Below are positions 1-5,992 of a DNA stretch of 25,761 bases, in pieces. Each line of letters starts with the position of its first letter. Position 1 is the stretch's first letter. Source of the stretch: Treponema sp. (GTDB lineage Bacteria > Spirochaetota > Spirochaetia > Treponematales > Treponemataceae); NCBI GenBank assembly GCA_016293915.1, contig JAEDCY010000035.1, positions 1 to 25,761 of the forward strand, read 5' to 3'. The notes under the pieces are model-generated. The model was not told the origin of the DNA and made no database searches. It saw only the letters and a program-made list of their open reading frames with translations. A program made the translations under genes and the position numbers.

Positions 1-55
1 TACGAGCGTCTGGTTTACACCCAGAATGTCGGGAGTTCGATCCTCTCACTGCCCA
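1..55 (+). tRNA. tRNA-Val(UAC), 3' part, cut by window edge
   Basis: The anticodon stem TCTGG/CCAGA (9-13 with 21-25) encloses the 7-base loop TTTACAC, giving anticodon TAC at 16-18 (valine). A five-base variable loop (26-30) and a T-arm GGGAG-TTCGATC-CTCTC (31-47) follow, then the 3' acceptor strand ACTGCCC and discriminator A55. The next bases are TAA, so CCA is not encoded and must be added after transcription. The 5' acceptor strand and most of the D-arm lie outside the window. Confidence 0.93.
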
Positions 56-62
56 TAACGAG

Positions 63-97
63 AAGACTAGGTTAGATTAAAACCTGGTCTTTTTTTT
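63..97 (+). terminator. Intrinsic terminator of tRNA-Val
   Basis: The stem GACTAGGTT/AACCTGGTC (with one G-T pair) has a short A-rich loop and runs into eight T residues, starting 8 nt after the tRNA 3' end. Confidence 0.85.
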
Positions 98-110
98 GTT
101 CAAAATATAA

Positions 111-346
111 AAGAACATCAGAATAAGTCTGATAACGCTTCTTATCGGATTTCTTATTTTTTTGATTTCAAGCCTTATTCAAAATCAAATTGCAAAAGCT
201 GTTTTATCATTGATTGGAATTTCTGTTATTGTCATAAGCATAGTATACGAGAAAAAAGCAAAGAATCCGAAAAACTTTGGGATTTTGCAAACTATAAGGT
301 CAATAATCCCAAAGTCAAAGAACAAAAAAAGCAAAAGAAGTGGTAA
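111..346 (+). pseudogene. Decayed or frameshifted small membrane-protein gene
   Basis: The frame starting after the stop at 108-110 encodes two hydrophobic stretches (roughly 123-175 and 192-245) that read like a two-helix membrane protein ending near VYEKK. At the six-A run 252-257, moving to the -1 frame gives a charged soluble tail (SKESEKLWDFANYK..., ending KKW) with a stop at 344-346, just before a terminator hairpin. Without the shift the frame runs through that hairpin into low-quality sequence. No ATG with a ribosome site is visible; TTG at 162 is the only common start and would leave one helix. I read it as a 5'-truncated gene with a one-base deletion. A programmed -1 slip at A6 is the alternative. 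The family is not recognised. Confidence 0.35.
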
Positions 347-367
347 ACGCAAAAGGCTAAAAAAAAT

Positions 368-387
368 GGAGCGCAGACCTGCGCTCC
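368..387. terminator. Palindromic terminator between broken gene and toxin gene
   Basis: The stem GGAGCGCA/TGCGCTCC has a four-base loop. Downstream on + is a T-rich stretch (TTATTATTTTATTTTT), and on the - strand the hairpin is followed by ATTTTTTT, so it can end transcription from both sides. Its core closely matches the palindrome at 1125-1143 on the far side of the toxin/antitoxin pair. Confidence 0.7.
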
Positions 388-411
388 TTATTATTTTATT
401 TTTATTCGTGT

Positions 412-828
412 CTATTTACTTATTAGCTTTAATGCAGTTTCAATATTTACTGCAGGAACTTTTGAATTATTAAAATCTTTAAGGTTTTCAGTTACGATAT
501 AATCAAGATTAGTATTTTCTGCACACTTCATCTGCAAACCATCTTCGAGGTCAAAAAAGTTTTTGTCTGTTAGAACAGAAACGAAATCTCTTCTACTTTC
601 TGAGATAACCTGAAAACTTGAAACTATCAACAACAAAAGTTGTCGTCTATCTTCAACTGAGTAAGAGGTTCGTGAAATATAAAAAATGTCAGTTAGCGAA
701 TGTGAAGATATAAAACCATTTATATCACCACAAAAAACACTTTTTACAAGAGTACCTGCATCTTGATGACAAGGTCTTGTAGAAATAAGATAATCAAGAA
801 GTACATTTGTATCAAAAAAGAGATTCAT
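412..828 (-). CDS. PIN-domain toxin (VapC-like ribonuclease)
   Basis: This 138-residue protein has the length and motif order of a single PIN domain. It opens with FFDTNVLLDYL (acidic D6 in DTN), then DLEDGLQMKCA (D93, E95, D96) and a C-terminal DYIVTENLKDF block in which D118 fits the last metal-binding acid. PIN toxins are Mg-dependent endoribonucleases, often against tRNA or rRNA; the target here cannot be read from sequence. Its ATG overlaps the stop of the upstream gene by one base (TAATG), the usual translational coupling of an antitoxin-toxin pair. A bidirectional terminator lies beyond the 3' end (368-387). The family call is firm; activity as a toxin is inferred from the partner gene. 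Confidence 0.85.
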   Translation of the reverse strand: MNLFFDTNVLLDYLISTRPCHQDAGTLVKSVFCGDINGFISSHSLTDIFYISRTSYSVEDRRQLLLLIVSSFQVISESRRDFVSVLTDKNFFDLEDGLQMKCAENTNLDYIVTENLKDFNNSKVPAVNIETALKLISK

Positions 829-1067
829 TAATTATACCTCTCATCAAGGTAACTAAGATATTCTTTCTTCGGGTCAAAGTCAGCAGGAACTTTCATACTT
901 CCATTAAACTTCTCAAACAAATCAAGTTTCTCTTTCTTTGACATAATTTTGTCAGATTGCTTTGTTGAAACATTCATATTCCCCAACGAAAGGACAAGTG
1001 TGTAAACAATTGCCTGTTGCTCTGCGGTGAGAGTTTTATAGGTTTTCTCTAAAACATCATAACTCAT
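828..1067 (-). CDS. Antitoxin partner of the PIN toxin
   Basis: This 79-residue protein begins MSYDVLEKTYKTLTAEQQ and ends in an acidic, aromatic tail (DPKKEYLSYLDERY), the layout of short antitoxins with an N-terminal DNA-binding or dimerisation part and a C-terminal toxin-wrapping tail. I start it at 1067 because GGAG lies 7 nt upstream of that ATG. The longer open frame reaching 1211 runs back through a promoter, an operator-like palindrome and a terminator hairpin, so the extension is not coding. It overlaps the toxin start by one base. I cannot assign the antitoxin superfamily with certainty. A 7-bp inverted repeat in the promoter spacer is a candidate autoregulatory operator. Confidence 0.72.
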   Translation of the reverse strand: MSYDVLEKTYKTLTAEQQAIVYTLVLSLGNMNVSTKQSDKIMSKKEKLDLFEKFNGSMKVPADFDPKKEYLSYLDERYN

Positions 1068-1084
1068 ATCAGCACTCCATAAAT

Positions 1085-1114
1085 AATATAACACACAAAA
1101 AGAGTTTTGTGCAA
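1085..1114 (-). promoter_or_regulatory. Toxin-antitoxin promoter with palindromic operator candidate
   Basis: On the - strand, TTGCAC (1114-1109) and TATATT (1090-1085) are 18 nt apart. The spacer contains CACAAAA-AGAG-TTTTGTG (1094-1111 on +), a 7-bp inverted repeat overlapping the -35 edge. That is where an antitoxin repressor would be expected to bind. The -35 match is weak, so this is inference. Confidence 0.45.
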
Positions 1115-1143
1115 ACAAAAAACCGAGCGCAGATCTGCGCCCG
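1112..1143 (-). terminator. Terminator upstream of the toxin-antitoxin promoter (- strand)
   Basis: The perfect 14-bp palindrome GCGCAGATCTGCGC (1127-1140), extended by flanking C-G pairs around one mismatch, is followed on the - strand by GGTTTTTTGTTT. It would stop - strand transcription arriving from 1144 and beyond, insulating the toxin-antitoxin promoter. Confidence 0.6.
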
Positions 1144-1350
1144 TATCTATTTATGAAATTATTTGTAAAAAGGGATTCAAAGAAACCCTCTGCTGGAATT
1201 AAATCTTTCAAGCTGCCTGCTGCTCCAGTACAGAGTATTTTGCCTTTGTTTTTTTACCAAGTCTTTTTTTATTTAACACGCTTGATCTCTTTTCTCACAT
1301 TATCGCATTGTTTTAATTTTTTTTATATTTATATTGTTCCTTTTTCATGA
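1144..1350. other. Gap with possible - strand gene remnant
   Basis: There is no convincing gene here. On the - strand a short frame from GTG at 1279 to a stop at 1208 encodes a Lys-rich peptide ending KYSVLEQQAA, and a neighbouring frame upstream (RKEIKRVK) would join it by a one-base change at a seven-A run. Together with the - strand terminator at 1143-1112 this could be the tail of a lost gene. The + frame from 1153 (65 residues) has no ribosome site and is not called. Confidence 0.25.
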
Positions 1351-1380
1351 TATAATTAAATATTCTATTTTTTCGGAGGA
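1351..1380 (+). promoter_or_regulatory. -10 box and strong ribosome site for the DUF2147/truB unit
   Basis: TATAAT sits at 1351-1356, with a weak -35 candidate TTTATA at 1328-1333 (17 nt spacer). GGAGGA at 1375-1380 lies 6 nt before the ATG at 1387, one of the best Shine-Dalgarno matches in the window. Confidence 0.6.
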
Positions 1381-1386
1381 AAGAAC

Positions 1387-1887
1387 ATGAAAAAACTTAT
1401 TGCAATCATGGCAGCATTTCTTTTGGTAGGATCAATGTGTTTTGCTGCTGACCTGGCGGAGGGATTCTGGATTAGTGTTGATGAAAAGACTAACGACGAT
1501 ACAGCCGGCTGGAAAATCTGGCAGGAAGGCGGAAAGCTCTGCGGAAAAATTCTTTCAGTAGCAGACAAACCACAGGATGAAAAAGCTACTGGTGGAAAAG
1601 GTAAAACTTATGACAACTTTATGAAGGGTGCTGATGTTGGAACTCTCACAGTTGTTGGTACTACCTGGATTTGGGATCTTACAAATCAGGGTGAAGGAAA
1701 ATGGGCAAACGGATACATCATTGATCCGGGTGACGGAAAGCGTTATAAATGCCGCATCACTTTCCACAAAGCTGATGGTAAAAAATTCAAGGTAGATACT
1801 CTTGAAATGCGCGGTGAAGTTGGTCCTTTCGGACGCAGCCAGTTCTGGAAGAAAGCCGCTAAAGCTGACGCCGCTGGTTTACGCTAA
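1387..1887 (+). CDS. Exported DUF2147-family protein
   Basis: The 166-residue protein has a Sec signal peptide (KK, then the hydrophobic core IAIMAAFLLVGSM, likely cleaved after CFA at about residue 20). The mature part follows the DUF2147 pattern: an early GFWISVDEKTND segment, GGKLCGKI, then GYIIDPGDGKRYKCRI and a C-terminal GPFGRSQFWKKA. Family members are small secreted beta-rich proteins; no biochemical role is established that I can rely on. The cysteine before the cleavage site does not sit in a lipobox, so I call it periplasmic and not lipidated. truB follows after 15 nt on the same strand, so the two are probably co-transcribed, an odd pairing that may only reflect a shared promoter. 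Confidence 0.85.
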   Translation: MKKLIAIMAAFLLVGSMCFAADLAEGFWISVDEKTNDDTAGWKIWQEGGKLCGKILSVADKPQDEKATGGKGKTYDNFMKGADVGTLTVVGTTWIWDLTNQGEGKWANGYIIDPGDGKRYKCRITFHKADGKKFKVDTLEMRGEVGPFGRSQFWKKAAKADAAGLR

Positions 1888-1902
1888 ATACAGGAGTTTT
1901 GT

Positions 1903-2910
1903 GTGGCTAATCTTTCTTCACCTGATGGTATTGTACTTCTTGCAAAAAAGCCTGGACTTACTTCGTTTTCATCTTTGCACAGTATAAAAAAAGCATTGGC
2001 GACAACAAAGGTTGGTCACACAGGAACATTAGACAGCTTTGCACAGGGACTTCTTGTAGTTTGTACAGGCCGTCTCACAAAGCTGGCTGGAAACATAACT
2101 GAATTTGATAAATCTTATGAAGCTGTAATCAAATTCGGTCAGGAAACAGATACTCTTGAATACACAGGAAGTATCACAAAAACAGCCCCCCTTCCATCTT
2201 TAGAAGCCCTTAATAAAGCAATCAGTATATATACAGGAAATATAATGCAGTCTCCTCCTTCTTTTAGTGCTGTTCATGTAAACGGCAAAAGGGCCAGTGA
2301 CCTTGCAAGAGAAGGAAAAAAAGTTGAGATTCCACCCCGCCCGGTTGCAGTTTTTGAAGCAAAACTAGAAGAAACTAAAACAGATACTAATGGGTGTATT
2401 GAATATTGCAAAATCTCTTTTACAGTTTCAAAAGGAACTTACATCCGCTGCCTTGCACGTGACATTGCAAAAGAAGCAGGAAGTGCCGGCCATCTTATTG
2501 GATTGTACAGAACTCGTGTCGGCAATTTTGATATAAAAGATGCAGCAGGCTTTAATGAACTTGAAGACTTTTCTATTGAATCTTCTATCGAAGCTTCTAA
2601 GAAATCAATAGATTTACAAAAAACTTATCCTGATGATTCTCTTCTACAGGAAGAAATCAAAAAGACTATCCGTCAATGCGACCGTTCAACAGCAGCTCTC
2701 TGCGGTTTTAAATCCATTACTTTAAAAGATGACGAAGCAGAAAAAGATTACTGCAACGGAAAGCCTCTTCGTTCTGCCCTCTTTACAACAAACCTTCATG
2801 AGCTTGCTTCCGATGCTTTATATGCAGTCTTTTCGCAAAAAGATGTTTTCCGAGGTCTCATAGAAAAAGAAATCGGTGGACGTATCCGCCACCGATTTGT
2901 AATTACCTAA
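1903..2910 (+). CDS. truB: tRNA pseudouridine(55) synthase TruB
   Basis: TruB isomerises U55 in the T-loop of tRNAs. The catalytic block VGHTGTLDSFAQGLL has the nucleophile D44, followed by the RLTK and YEAVIKFGQETDTLE region, SPPSFSAVHVNGKRA and the SKGTYIRCLARDI motif. At 335 residues it is slightly longer than common TruB, with a C-terminal region from about 240 consistent with a PUA-like domain. I chose the GTG at 1903 because AGGAG lies 6 nt upstream and the reading begins directly with the conserved DGIVLLAKKPGLTS. In many bacteria truB follows rbfA in the same operon; here it faces the rbfA operon head-on. Its last codons contain a 10-bp inverted repeat (2870-2898) that can work as a terminator for the opposite strand. 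Confidence 0.96.
   Translation: MANLSSPDGIVLLAKKPGLTSFSSLHSIKKALATTKVGHTGTLDSFAQGLLVVCTGRLTKLAGNITEFDKSYEAVIKFGQETDTLEYTGSITKTAPLPSLEALNKAISIYTGNIMQSPPSFSAVHVNGKRASDLAREGKKVEIPPRPVAVFEAKLEETKTDTNGCIEYCKISFTVSKGTYIRCLARDIAKEAGSAGHLIGLYRTRVGNFDIKDAAGFNELEDFSIESSIEASKKSIDLQKTYPDDSLLQEEIKKTIRQCDRSTAALCGFKSITLKDDEAEKDYCNGKPLRSALFTTNLHELASDALYAVFSQKDVFRGLIEKEIGGRIRHRFVIT
2860..2898 (-). terminator. Second rbfA-operon terminator, inside the truB coding end
   Basis: AAATCGGTGG and CCACCGATTT form a perfect 10-bp stem with a 9-nt loop. On the - strand it is followed by CTTTTTCTATG. It lies within truB codons and would back up the intergenic terminator. Confidence 0.5.
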
Positions 2911-2943
2911 AAAAAACGGTAGTTTCGACTAGCTCAACCACCG
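2909..2943 (-). terminator. Terminator of the rimP-nusA-infB-rbfA operon
   Basis: Read on the - strand, CGGTGGTT and AACTACCG pair (one G-T) around an 11-nt loop and run into TTTTTTTT. On the + strand the G-T becomes an A-C mismatch and the tract is weaker, so the main direction is -. The loop and arms (GTTGAG...TCGAAAC) resemble a part of the sequence after secA. Confidence 0.8.
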
Positions 2944-2951
2944 CTTTCATT

Positions 2952-3335
2952 TTATTCTGAAGCTTTTTCTGCTTCATTTTCTTTTTCAGCTCTTTCAAGC
3001 TCGTTTAATTTCTGTACCATATCGAAGCCTGCTTTCATACCTGCATCAATCTGGAACTGAAGCTTTGGAAACTGGCGTATTCTCAATTTCTTTGCAATTT
3101 CGCGCTGAATAAAACCAGCTGCAGCCTGAAGTCCATCAACACCTTTCTTTACCTGTCCATCAGGAAGAAAGGAAGAAACATAAACTTTTGCATAGCTTAA
3201 ATCGCTGGTAACTTCCACACGGTTAACACTAAGAAAGGTATTTACACGGGGATCTTTTACCTCCCCACGCAAAATCAACTGGGAAATCTCATCGCGGAGC
3301 TGATCATTCAGTCTCTGAATACGATACTGTCCCAT
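2952..3335 (-). CDS. rbfA: Ribosome-binding factor A
   Basis: The 127-residue protein matches the single KH-like RbfA fold in length and pattern: RIQRLNDQLRDEISQLI at the start, then DPRV...SVNRVEVTSDLSYAKVYVS, and RIRQFPKLQFQID near the end. RbfA binds the immature 30S subunit and helps 16S rRNA 5'-end maturation, notably in the cold. Its ATG overlaps the infB stop by one base (TAATG), with AGGAG in the last infB codons 7 nt upstream, so it is translationally coupled. It is the last gene of the operon. An acidic, Ala/Glu-rich tail of about 15 residues closes the protein. Confidence 0.96.
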   Translation of the reverse strand: MGQYRIQRLNDQLRDEISQLILRGEVKDPRVNTFLSVNRVEVTSDLSYAKVYVSSFLPDGQVKKGVDGLQAAAGFIQREIAKKLRIRQFPKLQFQIDAGMKAGFDMVQKLNELERAEKENEAEKASE

Positions 3336-5974
3336 TACTGAGCTCCTTCTGAACCAGCAGATGTTACATTACGCTTTGCAGCCTCTGCCTCTTCTTCGGC
3401 AATAGTCTTTCCAAGCTTCTTTGCAACTTCAATGATTTCAAATACTTCAAGCTTATCACCAACCTGGACATCCTGCCAGTTCTCTAAGCCGATACCACAT
3501 TCGTAGCCTACGCTAACTTCCTTGGCATCATCTTTAAAGCGCTTGAGAGAAGAAATCTTTCCGGTGAAGATTACGATACCGTCGCGAACAAGGTTTACGC
3601 TTGCAGAGCGGCGAACAATACCTTCTGATACAGAACATCCGGCGATTACGCCAACCTTTGGTACCTTGAAGGTGTTGCGTACTTCAACCATACCGATAAC
3701 TTCTTCTTTTGTATCCGGCTGAAGCATACCTTCCATAGCCTGCTGAATTTCTTCAACACACTTATAGATGATATTATATTTTCTGATTTCAACCTGTTCC
3801 TGCTCGGCAAGAGTTTTTGCCTTTGGAGTAGGACGTACATTGAAACCAATGATAATTGCATTTGAGTCTGCTGCTGCCAAAGTAACGTCTGATTCGTTGA
3901 TAGCACCCGCACTTGAGTGAATAACAGAAAGGCGGATTTCACGAGTAGAAAGTTTTTCGAGGGAAGCTTTGAGGGCTTCTGCAGATCCCTGAAGGTCTGC
4001 CTTAATGATAACCTTAAGCTCTTTAACTTCACTATCCTTAATATCTGTAAAGAGAGTATCAAGAGTTGTCTTTTTAACAGCCTTAGCAGCTTCGAAGCGC
4101 TTAAGCTCCTGTCGCTTTGCAGAAATAGCACGTGCATCTTTTTCGCTTTCTGTTACCTGGAATGGATCACCTGCATTTGGCATTTCTTCCATACCAAGAA
4201 CTTCAACTGGAGTTGAAGGACCAGCTTCCTGAATACGGCGTCCTCTGTCATCAAACATAGCACGAACACGACCAGAATAAATACCTGCAACAAAAGGATC
4301 ACCCTGTTTGAGAGTACCGCGCTGTACAACTACAGTTGATACAACACCGCGTCCCTGATCTACGCGAGACTCAAGAATCTTACCTTCTGCACGGCATTCG
4401 TAGTTAGCCTTAAGCTCAAGCATTTCTGCCTGAAGAAGGATTGCATCAAGAAGATCATCAATACCTTCTTTCTTAAGAGCAGAGATGTGTACATACTGAG
4501 TATCTCCACCCCATTCTTCAGGAGTAAGGCCCTGCTCAGAAAGCTGAGTCTTAACACGATCCGGGTTAGCTTCAGGCTTATCAACCTTGTTTACAGCAAC
4601 GATGATAGGAACCTTAGCGTCTTTAGCGTGTGCAATAGCTTCCATTGTCTGAGGCATTACACCATCATCAGCAGCTACTACAAGAACGACGATATCTGTT
4701 ACCTGAGCACCACGTGCACGCATCATAGTAAATGCTTCGTGACCTGGTGTATCGAGGAAGGTAATTCTTCCCTTATCAGTTTTTACTGAGTAAGCACCAA
4801 TAGACTGTGTAATACCACCGGCTTCTCCTTCTGCAACATGTGAATGGCGGATAGCATCCAGAGTTTTTGTTTTACCGTGGTCTACGTGTCCCATTACAGT
4901 TACGATTGGAGGACGAGGAAGAAGTTCTACACCGTCATCCTTTTCGCTTTCAATTACAGTTTCATCATAAAGGCTTACGAGGTGAACCTCACAGCCGTAT
5001 TCTGCAGCAAGAAGAGTTGCAGTATCAGAATCGATAGACTGGGTAATTGTAACCATCATACCCATTCCCATAAGTTTTCCGATAACTTCACTTGCTTTAA
5101 GATTCATCTTGCGGGCAAGGTCCGATACCGAAATAGATTCCATAATATCAATTGACTTTGGAACTACAGAAGCTGGAGTTTCAACCTTCTTCTTCTGTCC
5201 AAAAAGGTTATCATCGTACTGCTCTTCGTCCTTGCGGTTATATATCTGTTTTTTGCCTTTAAATGCTTTTTTAGCTGGCTGGCGAGACTGATCTACTGGA
5301 GGAACCGGAGCTGCTCCGCCCATTCCACCTGTACGAGGTCTGAAAACACCCTGGCCACCACGGTTGAAGCCGCCTGCTCCACCCTGACCGCCACGGAAGC
5401 CACCCTGACCTCCCTGACCACCACGGTTAAAGCCACCCTGACGACCACCTTGACCATTGTTATCACGGTCACGGTTCTGATAGTTCTGACGAGCCTGTGA
5501 ACCAGAGAAGCCGCCGCCCTGACCATTACGATCACGGTTGAAGCCACCAGCTCCGCCCTGTCCATTGCGGCCAAAACCTCCAGAGCCCCCCTGACCGTTT
5601 CCGCCACGATTATAACCACCCTGACGAGGTCTGTCAGAAAGATTTCCCGCTTTTACATTAGGTCTCGCAGAATTAAGTTCAAAAGAACGAGGCTTTGCGC
5701 CATCAGTTCTTGCAGCTGCAGGTTTTGTTTCCGGCTTACTAGCCGCAGGAGCAGCTGTTTCTGCCTTTTTGACTACGACATGTTTTTGATTCTGGGCATT
5801 AGCAGCTGCCTGGCCAGACTGTGCCTGAGGTTGTGTATTTGTTTGTGGAGTTGCAGGTGCCTTTTTCTTTACTACAACTACCTTTTTCTTTTCAGTTGAA
5901 GCATTTGCAGGAGCTGCATCCTGCTGTTTTTTGTGCACTACAAATCCGGGCTTTTTTTCGATTTCTTCAGCCAT
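3335..5974 (-). CDS. infB: Translation initiation factor IF-2
   Basis: IF-2 delivers fMet-tRNA to the 30S subunit and drives subunit joining. All GTPase motifs are visible: G1 GHVDHGKT (362-369), GGITQSIGAY, G3 DTPGHE (408-413), G4 NKVDK (462-466) and SAL (498-500). Two beta-barrel domains and the C-terminal domain follow; the total is 879 residues. The N-terminal third is unusual. After a Lys/Ala/Gln-rich start, residues about 116-217 are almost entirely Gly, Arg, Asn and Gln in GGFNRGGQGG-like units, resembling eukaryotic RGG boxes. An IF2-N-type helical domain (SVSDLARKMNLKASEVIGKL, about 283-302) separates it from the GTPase. The ATG at 5974 lies 18 nt after the nusA stop, with a weak GAG-type ribosome site. 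The GTPase P-loop is followed by KTL where many homologues have SLL. Confidence 0.97.
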   Translation of the reverse strand: MAEEIEKKPGFVVHKKQQDAAPANASTEKKKVVVVKKKAPATPQTNTQPQAQSGQAAANAQNQKHVVVKKAETAAPAASKPETKPAAARTDGAKPRSFELNSARPNVKAGNLSDRPRQGGYNRGGNGQGGSGGFGRNGQGGAGGFNRDRNGQGGGFSGSQARQNYQNRDRDNNGQGGRQGGFNRGGQGGQGGFRGGQGGAGGFNRGGQGVFRPRTGGMGGAAPVPPVDQSRQPAKKAFKGKKQIYNRKDEEQYDDNLFGQKKKVETPASVVPKSIDIMESISVSDLARKMNLKASEVIGKLMGMGMMVTITQSIDSDTATLLAAEYGCEVHLVSLYDETVIESEKDDGVELLPRPPIVTVMGHVDHGKTKTLDAIRHSHVAEGEAGGITQSIGAYSVKTDKGRITFLDTPGHEAFTMMRARGAQVTDIVVLVVAADDGVMPQTMEAIAHAKDAKVPIIVAVNKVDKPEANPDRVKTQLSEQGLTPEEWGGDTQYVHISALKKEGIDDLLDAILLQAEMLELKANYECRAEGKILESRVDQGRGVVSTVVVQRGTLKQGDPFVAGIYSGRVRAMFDDRGRRIQEAGPSTPVEVLGMEEMPNAGDPFQVTESEKDARAISAKRQELKRFEAAKAVKKTTLDTLFTDIKDSEVKELKVIIKADLQGSAEALKASLEKLSTREIRLSVIHSSAGAINESDVTLAAADSNAIIIGFNVRPTPKAKTLAEQEQVEIRKYNIIYKCVEEIQQAMEGMLQPDTKEEVIGMVEVRNTFKVPKVGVIAGCSVSEGIVRRSASVNLVRDGIVIFTGKISSLKRFKDDAKEVSVGYECGIGLENWQDVQVGDKLEVFEIIEVAKKLGKTIAEEEAEAAKRNVTSAGSEGAQ

Positions 5975-5992
5975 TATTATCTCTTACCTTCC

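Noticed and set aside
122..160. A second terminator-like stem (AATAAG.TCTGATAA / TTATCGGA...CTTATT plus T run) after the tRNA terminator
   Set aside because: It falls inside the hydrophobic frame of the broken membrane gene and needs a three-base bulge. It may be a real backup terminator, but the evidence is not enough to call it.
111..1143. Integron cassettes with attC sites
   Set aside because: Toxin-antitoxin cassettes are typical of integrons in some treponemes, but no integrase is present and no attC core sites could be paired here.
1068..1211. N-terminal extension of the antitoxin open frame
   Set aside because: It crosses a terminator palindrome, a promoter and an operator-like repeat. 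The internal ATG at 1067 has a proper ribosome site.
1153..1350. 65-residue + strand open frame
   Set aside because: There is no ribosome site, poor composition in its second half, and it runs into the promoter of the next gene.
5293..5619. 108-residue - strand frame rich in Val, Arg and Ala within infB
   Set aside because: It is an out-of-frame reading of the Gly/Arg codon tract of IF-2 and only looks open because of the repeated codons.
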